64,000 nt of DNA from Pumilibacter intestinalis (GTDB lineage Bacteria; Bacillota; Clostridia; Christensenellales; Pumilibacteraceae), in the NCBI RefSeq assembly GCF_943193005.1, contig NZ_CALPCH010000007.1:1-64000 (forward strand). Direction: 5' to 3'. The stretch's first letter is position 1; each line of letters opens with the position of its first letter. Under the pieces are notes generated by a model, which had not been told where the DNA came from, did no database searches, and saw nothing but the letters and a program-made list of their open reading frames with translations. Made by a program: the position numbers and the translations under genes. Below, piece after piece: positions 24,402-32,880 of this stretch.

Positions 24402-26036
24402 CTAACGACGGGCGCAACTCGCTCTGCGCAACAATACCGCGGCTAATGCGAGCAGTAACACCGCGCCCACTGCGGCATAATCTTGCCCCGCGAAACTTCC
24501 GCACCCTTTGCCGTCGTCGTTCTCGGCGGGAACTTCGGGCGTGGGCGTAGGCTGAGGCGGCTCTTCGGGAACGGCGGTGTACACCACCCGCAAAGTAATA
24601 TCGTGCGTTACGGTAAGTTCGGTTTCGGTAATCTCGGTTTCGCCGCTGAAAATTTTGTACGTGTAGTCGAGCACCGAATAATCGCCGAGCGTGAGTTTTT
24701 CGCCGATATGCACCGTAACTTTTTCGGGCAAACCGTCGGGACGAAGTTCGAGGTCGCCCTCTATCTCGAAAGTAACAGTGTATTCGCGCGGCGAAGCCTC
24801 GAACTTGGCTCGCAAGCTGATATCCTGCGTTACGGGCGTAGCGAAATCGAACTTTGTTTCGCCGTTGAACCAACCTATAAACTCAAATGTTTGCGCCGCC
24901 GTTGCCTGCTTTACGGGCGTTTTATTCGGCTCGGTTGCCACGGCGTTGTATGAAAGAGCCAACGTAGCAAACGCTTCGTCCGCATACGCGTTGCCCTCGT
25001 CGTCGAGGAAATGCACGCGGTATTTGCGTTCGCTCGCAGTAAACTTTGCGGTTAAAGTCAAATCCGCCGCCGGCATTACGTTTTGTTCGAAATCCCATTT
25101 CGTTTCGCCGTTATACCACCCGTCGAACTCGTATTCGTACTCGTTCGTAGGCTCTTTAGTCGGATTTGCGGGCTTAGTAAGTTTTGCGCCGTTTGCCACT
25201 CTCTCGCTTTTAATCTCGGTTTCGCCGTCCTCGCCGTAATACGTAACCGCATACTCTCTCGCACTCTCGGTAAATTGCGCGGTATATACGGTATGGTCTT
25301 TGGTTGCCGATATGGCTTTATCCCAACCTATAAAAGTATAATCGGTAGTTGCGGTAGACTCTTTTGTTACGTTTGCGGGCGCGGTAGGTTGCAATCCGTC
25401 CACAACGGTTTGAGTTTCCAAAACCTCGCCGTCGCACATAAAAGTAACGTCGTGTTTGCGCGTCCATGCCCCGTTACTCGCATATCCGTAAACTATATCT
25501 TTGCCGAGAGTAACGGTTTTGCCCTCCGCCTGCAAAGTAAAACCTTTCTTAAATCGCACCTCGAACGTACCGTGCGCTTTCCACTCTTTTAAGATATAAA
25601 TATTTATATCGTGATTGGCAAGATACACGCAAACGGGATTGTAAATCTTTCCCGCTTTCATAGGAAACTCAATCCCCATCAAATCGCTTGTGCCGATTAT
25701 CTCTTTTAGCGGTTTCCCGTCGATAAGTATGTAATCTTCCAAATAATTGTTTTTCTCGCCTTGATTATCGTTCAAATATCCCGAACCGAAAATCGCATTG
25801 CTCGTTAAGCCGTCCACAATAGTATCTTGCCCTATCGTTATAATTATCTGCGTTGTATCCGCACTCCACTTATCTTCGAAATCAACCATCCTCACATACG
25901 GCGCGATATCGATACTTTCTTCGCCCTCGGCTCTCGCAACCGTATACTCGTTTGCGCAAAGAGCCGCAACCGGCGCGAGCAACAGGCTTAATATAAGTCC
26001 TGCCGCCGCAAAAATCGGTTTGTTTTTCGTTCTCAT
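24402..26036 (-). CDS. Surface protein with one locus module, InlB-type repeats and GCGS anchor, locus B
   Basis: 544 residues. Signal peptide, then one copy of the repeated module (about 36-190; ILIDGKPLKEIIG ... VRFKKGFTLQAEG), then four InlB B-type (Listeria-Bacteroides) repeats (about 195-500; e.g. FIGWDKAI, FDGWYNGETKWDF, FIGWFNGETKFDF). A Pro/Thr linker leads to KGCGS, a hydrophobic helix and an Arg-rich tail. GGAGG precedes the ATG. Last gene of locus B. Confidence 0.7.
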   Translation of the reverse strand: MRTKNKPIFAAAGLILSLLLAPVAALCANEYTVARAEGEESIDIAPYVRMVDFEDKWSADTTQIIITIGQDTIVDGLTSNAIFGSGYLNDNQGEKNNYLEDYILIDGKPLKEIIGTSDLMGIEFPMKAGKIYNPVCVYLANHDINIYILKEWKAHGTFEVRFKKGFTLQAEGKTVTLGKDIVYGYASNGAWTRKHDVTFMCDGEVLETQTVVDGLQPTAPANVTKESTATTDYTFIGWDKAISATKDHTVYTAQFTESAREYAVTYYGEDGETEIKSERVANGAKLTKPANPTKEPTNEYEYEFDGWYNGETKWDFEQNVMPAADLTLTAKFTASERKYRVHFLDDEGNAYADEAFATLALSYNAVATEPNKTPVKQATAAQTFEFIGWFNGETKFDFATPVTQDISLRAKFEASPREYTVTFEIEGDLELRPDGLPEKVTVHIGEKLTLGDYSVLDYTYKIFSGETEITETELTVTHDITLRVVYTAVPEEPPQPTPTPEVPAENDDGKGCGSFAGQDYAAVGAVLLLALAAVLLRRASCARR

Positions 26037-26098
26037 AATTTCCTCCTGAAATTCGGCACTTATTCGGGATATGCCACCCCTGATTTTGCAATTTGATA

Positions 26099-26974
26099 TC
26101 AGGCTTTAACGCCTGTGAACGCAACTCCCTCTATGAGTTGCTTTTGAAACAGCATAAACACGCACATGGGCGGTATCATCACGAGCACGCCAGTTGCCAT
26201 TTGCACGTTGGGCTGAGTGTCCGCCGCCGAGGCGAAAGTGAAAAACTTGTTGTATATGCCCACCGAGAGAGTAAACAGTTCGTTGTTGTCGAGATACATG
26301 AGTGGACCTATAAAGTCGTTCCATGCAAGGAAAAAGGACTGCACGGCAACAAGCGAGATAACGGGCAAAATGAGCGGGAACGTAATGCGAAACATGAGTT
26401 GGAACACGTTCGCGCCGTCTATTATAGCCGCTTCGTCCATATCTTTGGGCAGACTGCGAATAAACTGCATTATCAAGAATATGTTTATAAATCCGCCGCC
26501 GAAAAACGCGGGTACGGTAAGCGGCAAAAGAGTGTTGTTCCAGCCGAGGTCTACGAATATCTTATACACCGGTATCATTGTGAGAATGGCGGGAAGCATA
26601 ATCGTGCACATAGCCACGTTGAATATGAGCTTGCGCCCGCGGAATTTCACCTTTACGAACGCGTACGCCGCCATTGCCGCGGTAAGCGGCTTGCCTATGA
26701 TATTCGCGCCTATAACTATTACGGTGTTGCCGAGGTATCGCAAAAACTCCGCGTCGAGAGCCTCTATATACGAACGGAAATAAAACCCGTCGCGCGGAAT
26801 GAGTCCCGCGCTCATGCTCAGGCTCTCCGCCGTGGTAAACACGCTTCGGCACAGCATTATCACGAACGGGAACAGGAAAAACGCCGCAAGCGCGATTGCA
26901 ACTATCCACGTAACTATAGCTATTATTATCTTTTTCTTTTTGAGCGGGGGCTTTGCCGCAACGTTCAACGCCAT
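26099..26974 (-). CDS. Carbohydrate ABC transporter permease (MalG type), locus B
   Basis: 291 residues, six predicted helices after a Lys-rich N-terminus. EAA loop EAAIIDGAN followed by RITFPL; C-terminal EGVAFTGVKA as usual for second permeases. Starts two bases after its partner stops. Confidence 0.9.
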   Translation of the reverse strand: MALNVAAKPPLKKKKIIIAIVTWIVAIALAAFFLFPFVIMLCRSVFTTAESLSMSAGLIPRDGFYFRSYIEALDAEFLRYLGNTVIVIGANIIGKPLTAAMAAYAFVKVKFRGRKLIFNVAMCTIMLPAILTMIPVYKIFVDLGWNNTLLPLTVPAFFGGGFINIFLIMQFIRSLPKDMDEAAIIDGANVFQLMFRITFPLILPVISLVAVQSFFLAWNDFIGPLMYLDNNELFTLSVGIYNKFFTFASAADTQPNVQMATGVLVMIPPMCVFMLFQKQLIEGVAFTGVKA

Positions 26975-26975
26975 A

Positions 26976-27905
26976 TCAATCGTCCCCCTCGTAATAAACG
27001 TATTTGTTAAAGCGGAACAACGCCGCCGAAAGCAGTGCTATCACCACAAACAGCATGTAAGCGAGAGCCGCGGCGTAGCCGTAATTGGAGCTTTGGAAAT
27101 TGCGGAAAATATACAGTCCGTAAAACATAAGGTTGTTTTCCACGCCGCCCGTAGACGATATCATATACGCGGCGTCGCAAATCTGGAGCGTGCCTATCAC
27201 GTTCGTGATTAGCTGATAAAAAATATACGGAGTCATGAGCGGCACGGTAATCTTTATAAGCGTGCGGAAATATCCGCTCCCCTCCAGCCTTGCCGCTTCG
27301 TAGTAGGCGGACGGAATGGATTTCAATCCCGCGAGCCACATAAGCATGCTCCCGCCCGTTCCGAACAGGTTCATAACGGCAAACGTAACCACCGCTTTGG
27401 CGTTCGGCTCGTCGAAGAACTGCGAGGGAGCAAGTCCGAACCACTGCCGCATCAGGTTAAAAAGCCCGTAGCTCCCGTTAAACGCGTAACGCCACACAAT
27501 TGTGTTTACTATGCCGGGAATAAGGCAAGGCAGATAATAGAGCAAGCGGAACGCGCCCACCGATTTGCTCTTTCGGTTGAGAAAGAGCGACAGCGCAAAC
27601 GACAGTATCATGCCGAGCGGCACCATAACGGCGGCGTAAGTAAAGGTGATAGTCACCGATTTCGCGAACACGGTGCTTTCGTATTCCTCGGTAAACGCCC
27701 GCAAATAATTTCCCCACCCGAACGTGAACTCGCTCCGCGGCGCAAATCCGTCGTAGCCGAGATAAAAGCTGTTCACGAGCGAAACAATGAGCGGATAGAG
27801 AGTAAACACCACAAGCCCCACGAGCAACGGCAAAATGAGAACGTAGCCTATAAGGTTCGTTTTAAGCTCTTTGACTATTTTTGTTTTGCGCCCCGATACG
27901 GTCAT
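26976..27905 (-). CDS. Carbohydrate ABC transporter permease (MalF/UgpA type), locus B
   Basis: 309 residues. Six helices; EAA loop EAARLEGSG with KITVPL. AAGGAG before the ATG. As in locus A, no ATPase gene accompanies the pair. Confidence 0.9.
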   Translation of the reverse strand: MTVSGRKTKIVKELKTNLIGYVLILPLLVGLVVFTLYPLIVSLVNSFYLGYDGFAPRSEFTFGWGNYLRAFTEEYESTVFAKSVTITFTYAAVMVPLGMILSFALSLFLNRKSKSVGAFRLLYYLPCLIPGIVNTIVWRYAFNGSYGLFNLMRQWFGLAPSQFFDEPNAKAVVTFAVMNLFGTGGSMLMWLAGLKSIPSAYYEAARLEGSGYFRTLIKITVPLMTPYIFYQLITNVIGTLQICDAAYMISSTGGVENNLMFYGLYIFRNFQSSNYGYAAALAYMLFVVIALLSAALFRFNKYVYYEGDD

Positions 27906-27921
27906 ATATCTCCTTGTGCGG

Positions 27922-29295
27922 CTACGCTATCGCGCCGTTAAATCTGCTCTTGAGCGTGTTGTAATACGAGTCGGAATTGTTTTGATTGCACAGCGAGGTC
28001 ATGAGATTATCCTTAATTACCGAATATATCGCGTTGTGCTTTTGCACCCTGAACCCTTTCAAAAAATTCATCGCCACGTCTACGTTTTTGCTCCCCGAAG
28101 GGTCGGTATAAAACGCGCTGTGGTCGGCTTCCGGCAAAAAGTCGTTAAACGCCGCCTCTTCGTTGAGCATATCCTTTCTCATGGGAAAGCCCGAGCCCGA
28201 CGAGCTGAGAAGCGTTTGCCCCTCTTCCGACATAACGAATTTCAAAAACTCCCACGCAAGCTCGCGCTTGTTCTCGGGGCAAGACACCGTAATGCCGTAG
28301 CCGGTGCACCCCATGCCCACGTAAGACTTTTCGTTATCGGTAAAAGTAGGCATAGTTACGAAATCTATGGGACTTGTTCCGTCGGGTTTACGTAGGTGCG
28401 TTGCCGCCGAAACTATGTTGGGGCGAACGCAGAAATACATTGCCGCTTCCTTTACCGAAAACGCCGTGCCGCTCTGACCGGGCGCAACCGAATAGCCCTT
28501 GTCTACGAGGTTGTATAATTCGGTGAGTCCGCGCTTTACTCCCTGCTCGTTCTTAAACGCACTGCCCGCCGCCGTATCGTATATATCGCCGCCGAACGAG
28601 CGTATCGCGGGATAATACACCGCCTCGAAATTCAGGTTTGCGTCAACGGGATAAAACACGCTGCGATTTGTCGCCGCCTTTATGGTTTCCGACGCGTCGG
28701 AAAGGTTCTTGCACGCCGCAGTGAATTCGTCCCACGTCCAGCCGTTTTGCGGATAGGAAACGCCCGCCGCGTCGAAGATATCCTTGTTGTACATCACCAC
28801 TACGCGGTTGTAGTCGCGAGCCGCCCAATACACTTTGTCGTCGGTCGTGCCGCCGCTCTTCATAAACGAAACAACGCTCGGCACGAAGTCGGTATCGTTC
28901 ACGCCGTCGCGCTCCATAAAGCCGGATATAGGCTCGAGCACTTCGCGATAGGTCAAAAACTCCGCCGCGTAGTCGTAAACCTGTACTATGTTAGGCAAGT
29001 TATTGGCGTTTTTGCGCGTTTGTATGCCGTTTATATACTCGCCGTTGATACGCGTAGACGAAACGGTTATTGTTTTGCCCGTCTTTTCTTTATACATTTT
29101 TTCGAACGGACGGCGCAGAGTTTCTATTATAACGCTTTCTCCGCTGTCGCCCGCTATGCCAACGGTGAGCACGTCGTCTTTGGCGTTGTCGCCGCGCACT
29201 CCCACCGTTGCGCCGCCGCAACCCGCCGCCATGAATATCACGGTCGCCATTACCGCCGCGAGCATAATAGCCGCAATCTTTCCGAACGCTTTCAT
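27922..29295 (-). CDS. Family 1 sugar-binding lipoprotein of an ABC importer, locus B
   Basis: 457 residues. Signal peptide with lipobox MAAGC, then LTVGIAGDSGESV...TGKTITV and the ARDYNRVVVMYN segment typical of sugar-binding proteins. The chosen ATG has AAGGAG; an upstream in-frame start would add a charged stretch before the signal peptide. Confidence 0.9.
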   Translation of the reverse strand: MKAFGKIAAIMLAAVMATVIFMAAGCGGATVGVRGDNAKDDVLTVGIAGDSGESVIIETLRRPFEKMYKEKTGKTITVSSTRINGEYINGIQTRKNANNLPNIVQVYDYAAEFLTYREVLEPISGFMERDGVNDTDFVPSVVSFMKSGGTTDDKVYWAARDYNRVVVMYNKDIFDAAGVSYPQNGWTWDEFTAACKNLSDASETIKAATNRSVFYPVDANLNFEAVYYPAIRSFGGDIYDTAAGSAFKNEQGVKRGLTELYNLVDKGYSVAPGQSGTAFSVKEAAMYFCVRPNIVSAATHLRKPDGTSPIDFVTMPTFTDNEKSYVGMGCTGYGITVSCPENKRELAWEFLKFVMSEEGQTLLSSSGSGFPMRKDMLNEEAAFNDFLPEADHSAFYTDPSGSKNVDVAMNFLKGFRVQKHNAIYSVIKDNLMTSLCNQNNSDSYYNTLKSRFNGAIA

Positions 29296-29329
29296 TTTCT
29301 TTCTCCTTGTTTTGTTTATTTGCGCAAAG

Positions 29330-30439
29330 TTACGCAAGCAATATCGAACGTATGGAAGCTATTTCTTCCGCCGTAACGCCTATGCTCAAAAGATAGTTTT
29401 CCGTCTTTTTCATGAGCGAGTCGCCCTCGAACGCTTGCAGGTTATCCACGAGCGACTTGTAGTAGTCGGCGTACAGTCCGCTCACCGTACTGCGCGCGCC
29501 CACCATGGAAATCATGGAAAACGTGGTAAACTCGTAGTCGTGCACAAGGTCGCGTTCTCCGACGCCGAGCAACGCCGCCAAAAGGTAGCACGCCGTGCCC
29601 GTGCGGTCCGCCCCGCCTTGGCAGTGTATATACGTGGGATACGTTTCGGGCTTTGCGAGCCGCGAGAACAACGCGCGGTATTCCGAGGTAAAGTCTTGCT
29701 TGCCGTCCTCTTTTGGCACGAACGCGTCGGCGTATCCGCTCACCGTAAAACTGTACATGGGCACGGAAGAGTCAATCGCGCTCACGCCGTCGGGTCCGCC
29801 GAGCAAGCTGAGTTCGGAACGTATTCCGAGCGTTTCTTTCATATACTTTTTGCCCGCGCGGGTTATATAAATGCCGAACTCCTCGTCGTTGAGCGCACTC
29901 CCGCGATACACCATGCCTTGCTTGAACCGTTTGCCGCCCGCAGTTTTAGAGCCGCCTATATCGCGGGTGTTGTATATGCCGTCAATCGTCATCACCCGCG
30001 GCCCTACCGCCGAGGTGGTAAACGAGCCTTCGTTGTAATACTTTTTGTCGCCGTTGTGCGCCCACACCCGCACGTAATACGTAGTGTCTTTGTATAAGTT
30101 GGTAAGGTCGTACCAAGTTTGCTCTTTGGGCAATTCTATCTTTACCGAATTTTTATAATCTTTGTCAGTGGCGTATTCGAGCGTGTAGCCGAGCAGCCCC
30201 TTCAGCGTACTGCCCCACAGTATTTCCACAGGCTTGCCCGCGGTTTCGCCGTTTACGTAGTAACCGCTCACGTCAACGCCCGCGTCCGCGCGGAGATACT
30301 CGGCTATGCCGTCGTCGCAAAGCCACACCGTGCCCGCAGGACACTGCACCGCCACTTTATCGCTCGCACCGCAACCCATAAGACACCCCGCGCTCAAAGC
30401 CATGAAAATCGCCAAAATAACCGTACCCGTCCTTTTCAT
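29330..30439 (-). CDS. Secreted FN3 - protein-tyrosine-phosphatase-like lipoprotein, locus B
   Basis: 369 residues. Lipobox LMGC (Cys23), a fibronectin-III-like domain (about 65-145), then a Y_phosphatase3-type domain: NTRDIGG at 157-163 and the CX5R loop HCQGGADRTG with Cys273 and Arg279. The active-site residues are intact. Exported CX5R enzymes act on phosphoproteins, phospholipids or inositol phosphates; the sugar-locus context suggests a phosphorylated glycan, which is inference. The ATG with AGGAG is chosen over an earlier one in an ATGA overlap without a ribosome site. Confidence 0.82.
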   Translation of the reverse strand: MKRTGTVILAIFMALSAGCLMGCGASDKVAVQCPAGTVWLCDDGIAEYLRADAGVDVSGYYVNGETAGKPVEILWGSTLKGLLGYTLEYATDKDYKNSVKIELPKEQTWYDLTNLYKDTTYYVRVWAHNGDKKYYNEGSFTTSAVGPRVMTIDGIYNTRDIGGSKTAGGKRFKQGMVYRGSALNDEEFGIYITRAGKKYMKETLGIRSELSLLGGPDGVSAIDSSVPMYSFTVSGYADAFVPKEDGKQDFTSEYRALFSRLAKPETYPTYIHCQGGADRTGTACYLLAALLGVGERDLVHDYEFTTFSMISMVGARSTVSGLYADYYKSLVDNLQAFEGDSLMKKTENYLLSIGVTAEEIASIRSILLA

Positions 30440-30450
30440 ATCCTTTCTCC

Positions 30451-32880
30451 TCATCTAACCGAAACGCGCACGTTGCCGAGCGGAACGGTGACGGTAACTT
30501 TGCCGTCATGCTCCACTGCGTTCTCCGCGGCTTTGCCGTTTACCGTAACTTTGCCCGTTTTGGGAAGGGTTACGCGCAAACTCGCGCCCGCGGGAATTGT
30601 GCCCTGCGCGTTGAGTATTTCGAGCGAACCGTTTTCCATGCGCACCGAATACTTGAACGTGCCGCCGTACACCATGTTGTCTATCTGCATGAACTCGAGA
30701 GCAGACGGCAGACAGGGCGTAAATCCGAGCGTGTTGTGCGTGTTGCCGTCAAATCCGAAAAATCCGTAAGGCATTGCCGCGACAAGCATTATGCTTTCCA
30801 AAAACTCCGCGTCAAGCCCTATAGAGCCGTTTGTGCCCGTGGTTTGCTGAAGCATGAATTCTTCGGGAAATTTCCCTTCGGGAAGATTGTACATGCGCAA
30901 CTGCAAGTAGTAATCGTTGTAGAAATTTTCGCCGCTTCCGCCCGCCTCGAGCACTTTTTCGTACCAGCTTTGTATGCCCTTAAAACGAGCAAACATATCG
31001 TCCGCGCCGTAGTAGTCCTTGCGCGATATCAGGTCGTAATATGACCAGCACATTACCGAGCCGCCGTTTTGCACCGAGTGCGCCCACTCGGTAGTGCCGT
31101 CGTAAAATCCCGCGTAGTGCCTCGAATTTTGCTTTGTGGAGGTGCGAGGTCCGAACTCGTAAACGTAAATATCGCCGCCGCTCGAGTCGTCGCCCGCCAC
31201 AGTGCGGTCGCCGTTTATCCACTCCATTATGCGTTTGCGCTGAGTGGCGTTGCCTATGCCCGCCGCCAACGCCTCTTCGTTCCACATAACGTATCCGTAG
31301 TCGAGTATTTCCCCGCTGTCGCGCGCGACTCCGCTCGCAAACCGCGCAGTGAGCGGATTGTAAAACCCGCCGTCGTTGCCGTAAGTGCCGTCGGCGCGAA
31401 GCACGGGGCGAATGTTTTTCTCTATACTGCTCTTCACCGTCGCCGCAAGCTCGCGCAATTTGGCTTCGGTGTAGTCGTAGGTTATTTCCCGCTCGCCCAC
31501 CGCTCGATTTTTAACTTTGGGCGGCTCGCTCTCTATCCCCGCGTCGGCGGCTCTCTTTTCAAGGTCCGCCATTACTTTCAAAGCCTGATAAAAATATATA
31601 TTCGCTTCCAAGTTTTTATCGGGAGTACAAAGTATATCCCAGTACCCGTTCCCTATTCCGTTCGCCGCGCTGCGAGTCTTTTTGCCGCCCGACATATCGT
31701 AGCCTATGCCGTCGTGACCGTACAGGTATTCCACGCTCAAAAGTCCGCTTTCGCCCTCGAGCGCGTGCGTGAGAAAGAGAGTCGCGCGGCGGGCTTTGGG
31801 CAACATATCTTCCAAAAACGAAGCGTCGTTCGTGGCGGCTATATAGTTGCCGAGCGCGAGTAGCCACTGATAAGTGGGATTGCTCTGCCGCGTGTCGTAG
31901 TCGGGGCGAATGTAATTTATTCTGCCGTTGCGAATATCCAAAGTCGCGTTTTCTTTGGGCGTAATCTCTATGCCTATCGCCGTTACCGTCTTGCCGTTCC
32001 AATTCTCGTGAAGATACATGGAGTAGTAAGAGCGTTCGGCATACGAATATCCGAGCTTATGCGGCGAGGTGCAATACAAACTCTGCGGCGCGTTATACCA
32101 TTCGTTGCCGCCCTCTTTGGTCTGCCATATTATCGAAATATCCGCTACGTCCGTGCCGCTTCCTATGGCGTGGCGGGCGTCGTCGTAGCACAGCTCCATT
32201 TCCACCACGGGCGCGTGCTCGGAGTCTATCGCAAAGGGTTTCACCGTGTAAATGCGCAAAGGTTCTTGCCCCGCATAAGAGAAACTCGCGTATCCGCTGT
32301 TGCGTTCGTTTTTATCGTGGATTTTGAATTGCACGCCGTTCGACGCACTCCACATAACGCTCTCTTGCGTATCGTTGAATTCGAACGAGGTGGATTTGCC
32401 GCCGCTGAAGCGCGAGTTGGGAATGGGCCAGCCCTGCGAAATTCCGTCGCCCACGGTACTGCGCGCACCCAAAAATATGTTGTGCGAGTTATATACCATG
32501 CCCAGCCCGTCTTGCGTTATCGTTGCCAAAAACTCGCGTATGGCGGCTTGCTTATCCGAGCCGAGAGCCGCGCCCACCGAGTTATGCCACACAAGCCCCA
32601 TGGTTTCCCAGTTTTTCGCAAAGCCCGACCCCGAGCCGAGCGGAAAGCCCGGAAAGTTTATATCCGCCACGGAGTCCTCGTCATAGCGCAAATGCCTGTG
32701 CGCATAGTCGTTTATAAAATTATCGAACCCGCTGTCCGACGACGAAAACGTAAGCAAGTCGGAGCGTTCGGCGCGAGGGGGCGTATAGCCCTTGTCGGAA
32801 TAGCCGCACGCCGCAAACGTATAAACCGAAAGCGTAAGGCACAGTGCCGCGAGTAAAATTTTGCGTATCGTGTTTTTCAT
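30451..32880 (-). CDS. Putative cell-surface glycosidase-like lipoprotein, locus B
   Basis: 809 residues, paralogue of the locus A enzyme. Lipobox TFAAC; the shared N-terminus FSSSDSGFDNFINDYAHRH, shared GNGYWDI, FGPRTSTK, NGGSVMCWSYYD, GLDAEFLES and PYGFFGFDG all align by eye. Likely (alpha/alpha)6-toroid catalytic core with beta-rich ends; family and substrate unknown. ATGA overlap with the surface-protein gene upstream and a GGGGGAG site. Confidence 0.65.
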   Translation of the reverse strand: MKNTIRKILLAALCLTLSVYTFAACGYSDKGYTPPRAERSDLLTFSSSDSGFDNFINDYAHRHLRYDEDSVADINFPGFPLGSGSGFAKNWETMGLVWHNSVGAALGSDKQAAIREFLATITQDGLGMVYNSHNIFLGARSTVGDGISQGWPIPNSRFSGGKSTSFEFNDTQESVMWSASNGVQFKIHDKNERNSGYASFSYAGQEPLRIYTVKPFAIDSEHAPVVEMELCYDDARHAIGSGTDVADISIIWQTKEGGNEWYNAPQSLYCTSPHKLGYSYAERSYYSMYLHENWNGKTVTAIGIEITPKENATLDIRNGRINYIRPDYDTRQSNPTYQWLLALGNYIAATNDASFLEDMLPKARRATLFLTHALEGESGLLSVEYLYGHDGIGYDMSGGKKTRSAANGIGNGYWDILCTPDKNLEANIYFYQALKVMADLEKRAADAGIESEPPKVKNRAVGEREITYDYTEAKLRELAATVKSSIEKNIRPVLRADGTYGNDGGFYNPLTARFASGVARDSGEILDYGYVMWNEEALAAGIGNATQRKRIMEWINGDRTVAGDDSSGGDIYVYEFGPRTSTKQNSRHYAGFYDGTTEWAHSVQNGGSVMCWSYYDLISRKDYYGADDMFARFKGIQSWYEKVLEAGGSGENFYNDYYLQLRMYNLPEGKFPEEFMLQQTTGTNGSIGLDAEFLESIMLVAAMPYGFFGFDGNTHNTLGFTPCLPSALEFMQIDNMVYGGTFKYSVRMENGSLEILNAQGTIPAGASLRVTLPKTGKVTVNGKAAENAVEHDGKVTVTVPLGNVRVSVR

